Assembly: GCF_902148855.1 (NCBI RefSeq)
Contig: NC_043971.1
Location: forward strand, 3,364,449-3,428,448
DNA: 64,000 nucleotides
Reading direction: 5' to 3'
DNA from: Sphaeramia orbicularis
Taxonomy: Eukaryota; Chordata; Actinopteri; Kurtiformes; Apogonidae
Below are positions 1 to 12,983 of the stretch, piece after piece (the first letter of the stretch is position 1; each line of letters opens with the position of its first letter). Made by a program: the position numbers and the translations under genes. The notes under the pieces were generated by a model. The model was not told where the DNA came from. It made no database searches and saw only the letters and a list, made by a program, of their open reading frames with translations.

Positions 1-270
1 TGGAGAGCGGAGTTCAGCTCCTCGTTTACATCATCACCTCTGAGCTCTGATTGGTAACAGCTACCTTTGGTGACAAGGATGTGGCTTTGACCTTTGACCT
101 GACAGGGTCCTGAGTGTGTAGAAGTAACTGTGAATGTGAAACTAGAGATGAAAGACCATTTTCTGTAGTGAAGTCATCTGAATGTGAGCGTGACTGTGGT
201 TCTAATCGTCTGCAGATCAATAAAGTCGTGTCGTCCATTGACAGGAAACACATGGACTCATGATTTAAGT

Positions 271-1075
271 CACAGGTGTCAAACATGCGGCCCGGGGGCC
301 AAATCTGGCCCGCCAAAGGTTCCATTCCGGCCTGCAGGATGAAAGTGCAAAACTGAACCTGAACAGTCCAGGTTGTCCAAATCCTTTTGGTTCAGGTTCC
401 ACATACAGACCAATGCGATCTGCAGTCAAAAGAACAACATAATAACCCATAAATAACGACGACAACTTTTCTTTGTGAAAAATTATGTGGAAAAAATTTA
501 AGGGAAAAAAATAACATTACACTGTGAAAATATTTACATTTACAAAACTATTCTTTCACAATAAAATGCAAATAAATACATAAATAAATAAAAACAAAGA
601 TCAACAACCCGAAATGTGCAGTTGTAACAATATTCTGCCTGTTACTAAATGTTTTGTGCATTTATGGATCCACTGTGATCTGGAGTTGCATTATTGATAA
701 GAGATGTAATATTGTAGAAATTGTACAAGTTTTAGTTCCAAACTCCAAAACTTTAACAATATTCTGCCTGTTACCAAATGTTTATGGAACACTGTGTGTA
801 AATGTACATGTAGAAATAATAAGTCCAGGCAGAATATTGTTAAGATTGCACAAATTTTTCAATTGAAATTTCTGTTTTTTCAGGTTATTTACATCTTTTT
901 TGTAAAATGTAAATATTTTCATAATTTAATTGGGGTTTTTTGTACTAAATCAAAATGAAAAACTTGGATTTGTCATTATTTATAGGTTATTAACTCATTA
1001 TTTTACTGGTCTGGCCCGCTGCAGATCAAATTGGGCTAAATGTGGAACTGAACCAAAATGAGTTTGACAGCCCTG
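271..1075. mobile_element. hAT-type non-autonomous DNA transposon, copy 1
   Basis: The left end reads CAGGTGTCAAACATGCGGCC and the right end GAGTTTGACAGCCCTG, imperfect inverted ends of a common fish hAT MITE family. The flanks ATTTAAGT (263-270) and GTTTAAGT (1076-1083) form an 8-bp target-site duplication with one mismatch, as expected for hAT. The inside is AT-rich and has no transposase. Related copies lie at 1960-2923 and 39086-39480. Confidence 0.8.
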
Positions 1076-1959
1076 GTTTAAGTGGCCAAACTGATCCAGG
1101 TCTATGTCATATCTCAGACAGTAACATATGAGCGGATCACAGGTCTTCTGTCCACACTCTTCTGTTGTTGAAGGAAACAGTGTAAAATCATGTGTCCAGT
1201 TGTTGAACCTGGACCTGAAGGATTCTGGACTCTACACGACGGTGAGGAACAAGTCCAGAAAACACCTCACATTACGTTCAGATCTGTTCAAATTACCATC
1301 AGATGTTGACTTTAGGATGATGTTGAACATGAATTTGGATTGAAGACCCACGGAGTTCTTCTAAAGTAGAATCTCAGTCCATGATCTGAACCACAGTTTT
1401 GTCTCTTATTAAATTTGGTCCAGTTTTATCCAGACCTGTTCCAGTTTTAATAAATCCAGAGTTTTGCAGTTAATCCAAATGTTTTTAATGCCAATGTAAC
1501 TCTAAAGTATCTGTGAAAATCAGACTCAGCGAACATCACAGTTCAGAAGGACCAGAACATCACAGCCTCACACCGACTGTTTCCATGACAATATAAAGCC
1601 AATAAATCCAATAAACGTTGTTAATCAGATAATTGTAAGGATCAGATCTGATGTGCACTTCACAAATATGATAATCCATAAACCCTGCTTTATATCCCTA
1701 GTTTGTAGCAGATGATTATATCCTGAAATATCCTTGTATGCAGATGTTTTATGTTTTCCTGTTTTATATATATACATAGATATAAGAAAATCACACATCA
1801 CCAATTCAGCAATCATCTCATTGTTTCTTCAGCAGCAAAACAACACATTACACAAACAGTGCAGGTTAAATACATGAAAACCAATACTAGAGAATCACTG
1901 TTCACCCACTCGGTTAAAGACATTAAAGCTAAAAGCCGATAATGCAACAAAATCTAAAA

Positions 1960-2923
1960 CAGGGCTCTCAAACTCATGTTCTTTCAGGTTCCACATTCAG
2001 CCCGATTTGATCTCCAGTGGGCCGGACCAGAAGAATAATAGCAGAATAACCTATAAATAATCACAACTCCAAATTGTTGTCTTTGTTTTAGTGCAAAAAA
2101 ACCCCATTAAATTATGAAAATACTTACTTTTATAAACTATCCAAACAAAAAAGATGTGAATAACCTGAAAAAACTGAAAATTCTTTTCTCAACTTATCAT
2201 TTCTACATGTGCATTATGGATCGGATCTACAAAGACACTAAACACTTAGTAACGGGCAGAAAATTTTTAAAATTGTGCTTAATTTTCTGTAGAAATTTCT
2301 GGTTGTTACCATTTGTTCAGGTTATTCATGTTTTGTTGTTACAGAATAGTTTGTAAATGTCAATATTTACCTCCGCCAAGGAGGTTATGTTTTTGCCAGG
2401 GTTTGTTTGTTTGTTTGTTTGTCTGTCCGTTAGTGTGCAACATAACTCAAAAAGTTATGGACAGATTTGGATGAAATTTTCAGGGTTTGTTGGAAATGGG
2501 ATAAGGAGGAAATGATCAAATTTTGGTGGTGATCGGGGGTGGGGGGGCCCACGGGGGGGGGGCCACTGATCAGCCTTGGCGGAGGTCTGCGCTCTCCGAG
2601 TGCTTCTAGTTTCATAATTTAATGTTATTTTTTGCACTAAAACAAAGACAAAAATTTGAAGTTTTTATATTACTTATAGGCATGAGGTAATATTATTTTT
2701 TTCACATCAAACTGAGAAGAAAATATGAAGTCATTATATTCTATAAGTTATTATGTTGTTATTTTACTTTAGATCATATTGGTCTGTATGTGGAACCAGT
2801 GCTAAAATAAATTCGACAGCCTCGACTGTGGAATTTTTGCACTTTGCTAATTCGTCACACAGGCCAGATTGGAACCTTTGGCGGGCTGCATTTGGCCCCC
2901 GGGCCGCATGTTCGAGACCCCTG
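1960..2923. mobile_element. hAT-type non-autonomous DNA transposon, copy 2 (opposite orientation)
   Basis: It begins CAGGGCTCTCAAACTC and ends GTTCGAGACCCCTG. A perfect 8-bp duplication, ATCTAAAA, flanks it at 1952-1959 and 2924-2931. The interior matches copy 1 in reverse orientation and is interrupted by a separate element at about 2369-2609. Confidence 0.85.
2369..2609. mobile_element. Short inverted-repeat element nested in the hAT copy
   Basis: The ends carry ACCTCCGCCAAGG (2369-2381) and its complement CCTTGGCGGAGGT (2574-2586), followed by a GCGCTCTCCGAGTGCTTCTAG tail region. The body includes CATAACTCAAAAAGTTATGG and a G-rich run. I know this as a widespread interspersed repeat of fish and other animals, but I do not assign a class. 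It interrupts copy 2 and is therefore younger than it. Confidence 0.65.
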
Positions 2924-3248
2924 ATCTAAAATATCCTAATATCCTGATTCTACACTGTGTGAAGGCATCACTTCATGTCATTATTTCATCAAAAACAGAA
3001 CGTTACACAAACTCACACAAAAGGAGTCTGACAGACACCGATGGACCTACAGCTCTTGGACTTTAACTTTAACCATTTTCTGTTTGTCTTGTTTTTTTTG
3101 TCTTATTGTCATGTCTATGTTGTCATGTTGCTGTGTTTATGTTGTGGCGTTGTCATGTTGTATGTGTTGTTGTGTTGTATGTATTGACGTGTTGTTGTGT
3201 TGTCATGTTTGTTGCGGTGGCGGTCCCATCCTGTCTTGTGCGCTGCAG

Positions 3249-6200
3249 GTCGGTACTGGGAAACCGTGCAGCGCCTGGGGATCAACCAGTTCTATGGCGC
3301 CCCCACTGCTCTACGTCTGCTGCTGAAATACGACGACACCTGGGTGAAGAAGTATGACCGCTCATCTCTGAGGACGCTCGGATCAGGTCACATGACACTC
3401 AGTGTGGTGTATTATTGGACCACTGCTGTTTGGGTCACACTTGATCATCAGGTTAAAGGGCAAATCCATGTAAACTGTGAAAAACAGGATCATGTTCAGT
3501 CAGACCTGAATACGGTTTCACTAAACAGATAATAGTACAGCCATGATGAGACCAGAACCTGAACAGAATCCACGTATCGGATCACAGACCAGTTCACAGA
3601 CCAGATTACAGACCAGATCACAGGCCAGTTCACAGACCAGATCACAGACCAGTTCACAGACCAGATCACAGACCAGATCACAGACCAGATCACAGACCAG
3701 TTCACAGACTAGTTCACAGACCAGGTAACAGACCAGTTCACTGACCAGATAACGGACCAGATAACGGACCAGTTCACTGACCAGATCACAGACCAGATCA
3801 CAGACCAGTTCACTGACCAGATAACGGACCAGATCACAGACCAGATCACAGACCAGTTCACAGACCAGATCACAGACCAGATCACAGACCAGTTCACTGA
3901 CCAGTTCACAGACCAGGTAACAGACCAGTTCACAGACCAGGTAACAGACCAGTTGACAGACCAGATAACGGACCAGTTCACAGACCAGGTTACAGACCAG
4001 TTCACAGGCCAGATAACAGACCAGATTACAAACCAGTGACTGGTCCAAACCCAGTCCTCTGTGGTTTTAGACCTGATCCTGATGCTGTGGACCAGGTGAT
4101 GTCCAGATAGTGGATCTTAAATTCTAACAGCTCCACCCACCGACCAATCAGCTCTCTAGAAGATTCACCACGCGTCAGTGTGAGGATGATAAAATAAAAT
4201 AAAATAAAATAAAATAAAATAAAATAAAATAAAATAAAATAAAATAAACTGAGGTCGGAACAGAAGGTCTGAGCTCTATCTAAAGCTCATAATTTTTTTT
4301 AAATGATCCATCTCTATAAACTGGTTTGTGGTGAATAATCCAGGCTGTGTTGTGCCGTCAGCAGGTGGCGCTGTAGGCTACAGTTCATGTGGCTGTAAGA
4401 AACAGAGTAGAAGAAGTAGAACATTCTGTTATTCACTACATCACAATGACTCTAGAATGGTGTTTCCATTTCCTCTATGCACATTTGAATATTATTATTA
4501 TTATTATTCATGATTTTACTTGTCTCTGTCCTTGTGCATCGTTGTTCATCATTGTGCATTGTTTTGTGTCTCTGTTGTTGTATGTCTGTTGTTGTGTGTT
4601 CCTGTGCATCACTGCATGTCTGTTGTGTGTCGTTGTGCTTCGATGGCCATTGTTGTGTGTCTGTCATCGTGTGTGTCTGTCGTGCAGTCGGAGAACCCAT
4701 TAACCACGAGGCCTGGCACTGGTTCTACAGTGTGGTCGGAGAGGAACGCTGCCCTCTAGTGGACACCTGGTGGCAGACAGGTGAGGAAACACACACTGTA
4801 GCCACTTTTACACAGAGATCCCAGAAAAAAGGTGAGATGGTGAAATGGTGATCCCACCGTTTTGCCACCATTGACCGATTTCCACAGCCAAACCAAAGGA
4901 GTACCAGAGGTGAGACAGGCTGGACTTATACACAGTGGACCTGTGTTCACCAATCAAAGGGGTGGAGACACAGTGCAGAGTATAGTGGGATGTATAACTT
5001 GCGTGTTAGAAATACCCCGAGCATAGCGGTGTTGGTTCTCAAAACAACGATGGAGGATGAACAGAGCGCAGCCATGTTTATTTTAGATCTCAGTGTCTTC
5101 CCAGTCCCATATCTTTCTGGTCACACATGGGGGTCGCACACGCAATACGTCATCAAAACGTCACACCTTGGTTCCGGAATAAGAGGTGTTCCTTTTACAT
5201 AGCATTCTTGGAGCAAGGTTATTTTCGTTAACTAAAACCAACGAAATGACGAGAACTAGAATTGAAAAAACATTTTCGTTAACTGAAATAAATGAAAACT
5301 ATAATTAAAAGAAAAAACGATAACTAACTGAAACTGTATTGTGTGTTTACAAAACTAACTAAAACGTGTAAAAGTAATGGATAAAATTCCCTTCATTTTC
5401 GTCTTTGTCAATGTCGGATTGATATGAAATCGATTTAGTTCGCTCTAGCAATTTTAGCTGGTGTCACCAAACAGCACTTCACTGTCCGTCACTTCTCGTC
5501 ACTTGTGGTTTAGAGTTGTCTTCTCATCCCCACTCTACCTGGAAACATGGAGACTAATGTTTGGAGAATTCACAGTCCTTTATGGGATTTATTTGAACGT
5601 GACGGCGAAGAAGATAAAAGATACGACAAACCTAAAATTAATACTAAAACTAAACTAAAACTAAGCATTTACAAAAAATGAAAACTGAAAAAACTAGCAA
5701 ACCTGCTCTAAAAACGAATTGAAACTAAGTGAATTAGAGAAAAAAAAAAGTCAAAACTGAATAAAACTAAACTATAATAAAAAAATCCAAAACTATTTTA
5801 ACCTTGTTCTGGAGTCCTGATTCCACCTTTATCACGGCTCTGTTACTACCTCCAGAGGTGTTACAGAGACCAAATGATCCACCATTTTGTTTCCAGAGAC
5901 GTTGTTCCAGAATAAAGGTGAAACATTCCCAGAACAGAAGTGCTGTGTAAAAGGGACTTGTGATAATGAAACATGAGACTCACACCTTTACATCTGAACC
6001 CTGTCCCCTGACCCGAATCCTCATCTGAATCAGAACCGTCAAAAACACAGTCTTTGTAGGTTCCATCTCATTCGCACCCAAAACATCACCAGAGTTGCTG
6101 TGTTCACACCTGTTCACCTGCCACTATGTTGGCTTCTTGGAGCTGGAAGTGACCATATTTGGACAAAAAGGGGTGGGTCTGCAGAAACAGGAAGGATCAT

Positions 6201-9200
6201 GGGTTATCTAACGGTAAATGCTAACTTGGCTCTAAACTTCATCAGACCTTTATGTAATGACATGATATTGTTGTTGTGACTGTTGGTGAACCTGACAGCA
6301 TTAGATCTTCTACTGACCTGAGATCAGATTGATGGAGGAAACGTCTACAGTGGAACAGATGGACTATGGTCCAAATGAAACCAACCACACCAGAACCGGA
6401 CCGGTACAAACATATTTACTGTGTATTGCTGTGGTTCAAATCAGTGTACGTCAATGGGAGCTGTTTGGAGCAGCATCTAGTGGCCATCAGTGGTATTACA
6501 CTTTAACAAAGAATTCACTTTGGAGTCAAAGACCTGGACATAATATGGGAATGATGTGGACACGACAGAGGGGTGACAAGGACAGGATATGGGGACGGTG
6601 TGGTCATGGATCCATCAGTGTGGTTCCTTTACTCTGGTCGATTCTCTGTGTGCATATTTATAGATAGGGCTGTGTGTTGGCAAGAATCAGGTGATACGAT
6701 ACAAATCACAATACTAGGATCACAATACGATACATCACCATATATCATGATACTGTTAAAAAGGCAATTTTTTTGTTTGTTTCTTTTTAAAAATGATTAT
6801 TTCCTTGATAAATTGAATTACACCAGAAATATGCCCAAATACTAAACACATTTTTATTTGATCACAACAGGATCTAATGCTATTTCACAAAATGTTCCTG
6901 TGTTCAAACTTAAAGAATGTTTTACAGATGTCACAGTTTAAGATTCTGTTCAAATGTTCATATTCTATTAGTTCAGAACTAACATCAGAACATTATTTTT
7001 GTCCAATCCCAACAGAAGAACTAACATTATTTAATAAAAGAGTGTTAAATAATAATAAATAAAATATAAACAAAAAAGAAAAACCAAAATGAACCTCCAC
7101 AATATCTCCATTTGAATAAATACCTAAAAATATTGATACAGTGCTTCTTGATATCGATACAGTATTGTGAAATGAAATATCGTGATATATTGCAGAACCG
7201 ATATTTTCTTACAGCCCTATTTATAGATAAACAAACTCAAAGACTTCAAGACGGTAGAATCTTAAATATAAACTTTGTGTCTTAAAAGGACGTCTGATCA
7301 TCTGTTTAACTATCACATATATTTATCTGATTAAAAGACTACATTGCGAATTTTCTTTTTAATTTTGGAAGATGTTGTACGTAGATCACAGTTGTATTTA
7401 CTAAAGACAGTTAGACGAGACCGTCGCTTCTTTTTCTGCATTTGTTGTGGCTTTAAGTCCGTCTGATTCTCTCTTTACTGCAGCTTTAGGCCTAATTTGA
7501 CCGATTAGCAGCTGAACATCTGCAGCTGTGCAGAAAATGAATTAAGATGAAATCAGGCCCGACCCCGTCGACCCCGGACCGGGACCAAGACCAGGAGGAG
7601 GAGGATCACTGCTCACTGACCTAATTCCTCGACAATCAGAGCCGAGCACTGCCTGGGTTTAAATCAGACTTTAAAGTCTGTGCCAGATGCTGTTGCTTTC
7701 TCTGAAAACCACCCAAATCCCCAATAAATTAAGAAATTAAAGGAAATTAAAACTGCACTTAAAGGCAGCGCCACATGCCCTCTAGTGGCAGATGGAGGAG
7801 CTACAGTATCAACAAGTGTCCAGGTCAGAACTTGAACATGTTTTTGACAACAGACGTTTCATTTCCTGATAAAGACACCGATCATCAACCCTTAAAAGAT
7901 CAGATCAACCTGAATGTTCCGGTTTTATCTGTACATCAAACCTGGTCAGACCATTAGGGTTAGGGTCAAGGTTAGGAGTTGGGGGTGGGAGTGGGAGTGG
8001 GAGTGGGAGTGGGGGGGTTGTTGTGTTTGGGGTCAGGGTTTGGTGTGGGGTTAGGGTTGGAGTTGGGGCGTTTGGGGTTCCTGTCGTTTGTGCGTTATAT
8101 GAATGCCCTGGTCTGATGCATGAACCCTCTGTCCAGAGACCGGTGGGATCTGCATTGCCCCTCGTCCTGCAGAGGAAGGAGCTCCCATCATCCCCGTCAT
8201 GGCCATGAGGCCATTCTACGGCATCGAGCCAGTTCTGATGGGAGACAAGGTGAGACGCAAACCCACACATACACCAACATCACACAGATGTACACAGACG
8301 ACGACTGTAAATGTTGACCAACAGCACTGACGTCCGCAGACAGAACTAATGAAGGATGACGTCTGGACTCGGGTTCAATTCATCGTCCTGGTTCTGTATG
8401 TTCTCCATGCGAATGGTTCATTCCATCTGAGGAAAATCATCTGACAGATTGAGTTTCATTATATGCAGATTTTCAGGATTTTACACAAACTGAACATGAG
8501 CTGGAAACACATTTAGTCACTAGTGATGCATCAGTTGACTTTTAACAACGCTGATGAAAACATGAACAGAAGGTCAGGTCTGGAAACTTCAGGACTAAAG
8601 ACCAGCTGGATCAAAGATCCAGGCAATTGGACCAAACATTAACGTCCATACTTAGGAGAAGGAAGACAAGGATGAAGAGGAGGAAGATAGAGAGGACAAG
8701 GAGGAGGTGGAGGATGATGAAGGTCAAGGTCAAGTTTATTTCTACAGCACATTTAAAACAATGAAAGCTGCTCAAAGTGCTGTACAAAGATATAAGTAAA
8801 ATACATGATATAATGTCTCATAAGAACAAGAACAAACTAAAATAAAGCTGATAAGAACAGATACAGAATAAATAAGATAAATGGAATAGAGCATCTAAGA
8901 TTCAACTAGTCTAAAACTAGATAAAAGCCAGTGCAAATAGGTGTGTCTTTAAAAGAGGTGGACTGTACACATGAGATGTGTTGGGGCAGAATTTTCCAGA
9001 GTCGTGGATCCTCCACAGAAAAGGCTCTGCCACCTTGAATCTTTAGACGAGTCTGTGGCACATCTAAAATCAGGCGATTTGAGGACCGTGTTTCCGTGGG
9101 TGAATGCACACAGTTAAAAGCTCTGAAAGATATGGGCTACTAAACCATTCAGGCACTTAAAAACAGAATAAAATTTTAAACCGGACCCTGAAAGTGACAG

Positions 9201-12200
9201 GAAGCCAGAGCAGGGGAGATGTGGTCCCGCCTTCAGGTGGAGGTGATGAAGATGAAGATGAGGAGGAGATGGAGGATGATGGAGATGTGTGTTCTACATG
9301 TGACCCATCAGATCCATGAGATCCACTGGACCCACTGGACTCGATACCCAGTCGGCCTCTGGGTCTCATTAACCCCACTTGACCCTGAAGATGAAAGGTC
9401 GTGTGCTGCCTTCAATGACGCCCGTCTCTTTAATCTTTCAGCATCTGTTTGCTTTGATTAACAGACTTTGAGCCGTTGGATTCTTTATCCATTTCACGCT
9501 TTAATCTGAGTCTGACTCTTTCTCATCATCAGTTACTGAAGTCGATGAGATTAGACTCGACCTTCTTCACTTCACGCCAACGTCTCCTCACTCTACCCAC
9601 AATCCTCTGCTCTTTAACGCTGCCGCCGGTCCGATCCACTCTGGTATCTCTGAGTCGGGTTTTAACGTGACACTGTATCTGAGGATGACGACGTTTATTT
9701 TCACGAATAACTGACTCTGAAATAAAATCAAACTCATTCATTTTCTGGACCTGCTTTATCCTCACTAGGGTCATGGGGGTCGCTGGAGCCTATCCCAGCT
9801 ACTTATGAGCGAAGGCGGGGTTCACCCTGGACATGTCACCAGTTCATCACAGGGCTGACATATAGAGAAAAACAATTACTCTCACATTCACACCTCACAA
9901 AATCAAACTGTGATGAGTTAAATCATCTCTGTTTACTTTGATTTAACCTGTTAAAAGTAAAATGTATACATTCAACTTTAAGTAACAACCGTAAGTTTTC
10001 AGTCCAGCATGTCTTCATTTCTTAAACTGTAACATTTAGTTTAACGTCATTTAATCATAATTTTCATAATCTATTGAATAAAAGGTGAAAGCGTGGTTGT
10101 TTCTGATAATTAAAGTGTTAATTACAACGATAATTTGTTTCCACGTAGATGAATCTTCGCTTTATAGAAACGCTAAATGTGATGTTTGTTACATTGATCA
10201 GTTTATTTCTAGACTTTATGAACATTTTAGAAACAGATCAATGATCAGTTTTATTTCCAGATATTTCAGGAGGAATCTGAATAAAACAGATTAAAAAGAA
10301 CGAAAATACAGAAACAATGAGAGCAAAGAAAATACTAATTAAAGATGTCAGCTGAATAACGAGATTCACAGATTTCACAGCTGATTAAACCAGTAACAAA
10401 CCAAAAATAATAAAATGAGCACATGAAAAAGAGGTTTTTGACATTTTTTTTGTTGTTGTTGTTTGTTTTCTTAGTTTTTGTTTTGTTTTCCTGGTTCTTT
10501 AATGTTGCATTGGAATCTAACAGATCAACAGGATTTTTTTTAACTTCATATGAGACACTTTTTTTTTTTTTATTCATCTGTGTTTGTTTCAGTTGGACTG
10601 TTTTCACTTACAGCGCTCAGTGGTTTTTTGAGTTAATTACCTAGGGGTTTTTTGCCTACATGTTTGTTCCTTTCTTTATTAGTTTATTTATTTGCTTCCC
10701 TGTTTGTTTGTTTGTCTGTTTGTTTGTTTGTCTGTCTTTTTGTTTGTTTCAGGGGGTTCCTGTCAGTGGGCCGTCAGTGGGCGGGGCTTTGTGCATCCGT
10801 CAGCCGTGGCCTGGAATGGCTCGGACCATCTACCGAGACCATCAGAGGTTTGTCGATGCCTACTTCAAACCATATCCAGGTGAGTGTGTTTACCTCCAAA
10901 ACAAACTAAAAACAACATCAGCACTGATATTAAATGGACTGTTGTCCAGACCAGGATGCCAGAGAACAGAAGAAGAACAAAACTAAAGACGAAAATTTGA
11001 TTTTAAAAATCCAGAAAACACCCATAGAAATAAAAATAAATCAATAAACCAGTCTACCAGAAGACTAGAGGGTCAGATCTGACCTGTGGGAGGGTTTGTT
11101 TGTTTCATGTGTCAGATGTTTATTTACTGTTGTTTATTTTATGACGCATTCAGTAAAGTCGTGTTGTTTCCTTCAGGTTTTTATTTTACTGGCGATGGCG
11201 CTGTTCGATCAGACGAAGGTTTTTATCAGATCACAGGACGAATGGACGACGTCATCAACGTCAGCGGACATCGACTGGGGACAGCGGAGATAGAGGATGC
11301 TCTGGTGAGGACACACGGACACGGACGTGGACATTATATGGACATGGAATCAGACATGACATGGACATGGAGACACCATCCAATAGAATCTGAATGTGTC
11401 CCCATGTGTCTGTCCTCAGGACGAACATCCTTTGGTTCCTGAGACGGCAGTGATCGGGATCCCACATGACATCAAAGGAGAAGGTGAGACTGGAATCCAC
11501 TGGATTTAGGTCCAGAAAAAAAGGGTCAAAGGCTTGAAGAAGGTCTAGAAGGTCCTGAGGGTCCTGACGGTCCTGAAGGTCCAGAAGCGTCACCTTAACA
11601 AAGTCCAAAAAAGTAAAAAATTGAAGGTGTTGAGTGTGGGATGTGATGCATTCAGGTTCCTGAGGCATGGTAGGAACTCCTGGTGTGTGTGGGTTGTGTT
11701 TTGGTGTAATTCTGAGGCAGTGCTGCCCCCTACTGGTCTGTTGAATCCTCATTTTATCTGCTCTGTTCATCCACTCATCACCACAGACATTTAACTCTTT
11801 ACTTCTGACATTTTAAATTTGAAATCACCATCACTGAGTCTTTCTGATCATTATAAAACTAAAACATGGACATATTTCATTTTTACAGACTCTCTGCTGT
11901 AGGTTTTTCATTTTTAAAACTCGCAGTTTATTAACTGTTACTGATGAGACATGAAAAACTTCCTGGATTCAGATTTTTACATCTAACTAATCCATGAACT
12001 GATCCTTAAATGAGCTGAACAGTGAACGCATCATGGGAATAAACTGGACTGAACTCCAGTTCTATGAGTTCATGAACCGTCCTCAGATACAACCAACATC
12101 GTCACAGACAAGTTTAGTGTAACAACTCACTTGAAACCTGAAAACTGTCCATCTGGATCCACAGCCAGACAGACAGCAGTACGTTGAGGTGTTTAATGTT

Positions 12201-12908
12201 CGATTTGACAAAATGTCAAAACGGTTTTTACGTTGTTTAGTGAATGTTTTCTAACTTGGATAAAGATATGGCTTCAGGCCTAAAAACTCATGTGTTAAAG
12301 TATGTGTGGTTCAGTGTGTGATGACGTGTTTTACAAAAAGGGTGACAGATCCTTCACGTCCAGAATGAACCAGCGGAGGGCCCTCACAGGGCCCCAGAGC
12401 CACAGCTTGACCATCCCTTTAAACATCTGCTGTTTGTTCTGAATGCATTTCAGTCCCATTTGCCTTCGTGGTCTTGAAGGATGATGTCGAACTTGACTCC
12501 GCCCACATCCTAAAGCAGCTCAGGGACCTGGTTGCCACCAAGATTGCCAAGTACGCCGTCCCGGATCACTTCCTGGTCAGTTTACCCCTTTACGTAATGA
12601 CCTCCAGAGCCCAGTGGCAGGGGGCCGAGGGCCACTGGTTGACCCCCGCAGCTCTGACCTCTGACCTCTGACCTTACGCATCTTTTTTATGCATATATTT
12701 TCTGTTTTGTCTCTCCTGTCCTCATCGTCTCCAGGTCGTGAAGCGTTTGCCTAAAACTCGTTCAGGGAAGATAATGCGTCGCATCCTGAGGAAGGTTGCC
12801 ATGGGAACGACCGGTGACCTCGGTGACGTGTCGACCCTTGATGACCCGTCTGTAGTCACAGAGATCATCGAGGCCCACAAACAGCACAAGAAGCAGCATC
12901 AGAGATGA
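3249..12908 (+). CDS. acss1: Acetyl-CoA synthetase, mitochondrial type (3' part, 8 exons)
   Basis: It makes acetyl-CoA from acetate, ATP and CoA, and the mitochondrial paralogue feeds the TCA cycle. Exons: 3249-3386, 4688-4780, 8137-8249, 10753-10879, 11177-11304, 11420-11483, 12454-12575, 12735-12908 (TGA). All have AG/GT borders and joining phases, giving about 318 residues, the C-terminal part of a protein of roughly 690. Visible ANL-superfamily motifs are [42 protein letters not shown] and the C-terminal [11 protein letters not shown], whose Lys is the conserved catalytic (acetylatable) one. The tail ([20 protein letters not shown]) resembles ACSS1 more than cytosolic ACSS2, and the APMAP linkage agrees. 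The N-terminus and targeting peptide lie outside the window. I see no frame break. Several introns carry minisatellites or transposons. Confidence 0.92.
3571..4037. repeat. 12-bp minisatellite (ACAGACCAGTTC / ACAGACCAGATC)
   Basis: About 39 tandem units of a 12-mer alternate mainly between ACCAGTTCAC and ACCAGATCAC variants, with some AACGG and GTAAC variants. It lies in ACSS1, 185 bp after the donor at 3386. It produces spurious long reading frames on both strands. Confidence 0.95.
4190..4248. repeat. (TAAAA)n microsatellite
   Basis: About 11 pentamer units in the same ACSS1 intron. Confidence 0.95.
4805..5953. mobile_element. Possible inverted-repeat DNA element carrying a nested insertion
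   Basis: CTTTTACACAG at 4805-4815 is the complement of CTGTGTAAAAG at 5943-5953. Sequence near both ends deals in the same fish-repeat vocabulary (AGATCCCAGAA near the left, TTCCCAGAACAG near the right). The 5214-5806 element splits it. The class is uncertain. Confidence 0.45.
5214..5806. mobile_element. AT-rich MITE (TTAACTAAAAC family), probably hAT
   Basis: It starts CAAGGTTATTTTCGTTAACT and ends CTATTTTAACCTTG, imperfect inverted ends. The flanks TCTTGGAG (5206-5213) and TTCTGGAG (5807-5814) look like a decayed 8-bp duplication. The interior is repeated AACTAAAACTAAA-like sequence, a familiar fish repeat. Confidence 0.65.
6665..7219. mobile_element. hAT-type MITE with perfect 8-bp target duplication
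   Basis: It begins TAGGGCTGTG and ends TTACAGCCCTA. TTTATAGA flanks it exactly at 6657-6664 and 7220-7227. Subterminal sequence on both sides is rich in ATCGATAC / GTATCGTG-type motifs in inverted orientation. It lies in the ACSS1 intron between the exons ending 4780 and starting 8137. Confidence 0.85.
7948..8075 (+). repeat. G-rich GGGAGT / TTAGGG-like low-complexity tract
   Basis: A short TTAGGGTTAGGGT stretch is followed by GGGAGT repeats and a GGGGGGG run. It has G-quadruplex potential on the + strand and ends about 60 bp before the acceptor of the exon at 8137. Confidence 0.75.
8721..9230 (-). mobile_element. L2-like LINE 3' fragment, minus strand
   Basis: Read on the minus strand, codons at about 9109-8906 give [20 protein letters not shown] followed by [17 protein letters not shown], the usual C-terminal tail of fish LINE ORF2 proteins. 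The 3' end has TGTGCTGTAGAAATAAACTT and then repeated TTGACC, a typical short tail repeat. It is truncated. Confidence 0.7.
9736..9900. repeat. Widespread teleost interspersed repeat
   Basis: It contains CTTTATCCTCACTAGGGTCA, GGAGCCTATCCCAGCT, GGCGGGGTTCACCCTGGACA and ACTCTCACATTCACACCT, the familiar ordered blocks of a common fish repeat. I do not assign a class. Confidence 0.6.
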
Positions 12909-12983
12909 ACTGGGGAAGTGGGCGGAGCTTAGCACTTTGTCAGCCTGTGATTGGTTCCAAGACAGAAGTTTATCAGTTTTATT

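Larger units (their letters stand above)
1..3248. other. Intron of ACSS1 (left of the first visible exon)
   Basis: The first ACSS1 exon in the window encodes a mid-protein segment, so this stretch should be intronic and the 5' exons lie to the left. It holds two hAT-type elements (271-1075 and 1960-2923). The last 150 bases before the acceptor at 3248 are TGTTG/TGTTT-rich. No convincing exon was seen here. Confidence 0.7.

Noticed and set aside
1128-1343. Frame with LDLKDSGLYTTV, reminiscent of an immunoglobulin V-domain end
   Set aside because: The Cys expected after DSGxY is missing, there are no partner exons, and it lies inside an ACSS1 intron; at best a tiny decayed fragment.
3521-4048. 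Long minus-strand frame of VCDLVCELV repeats and related frames
   Set aside because: It is a by-product of the 12-bp minisatellite, whose length is divisible by three; there is no gene structure around it.
7940-7975. Interstitial telomere (TTAGGG)
   Set aside because: Only two to three imperfect units; not enough for a telomeric remnant.
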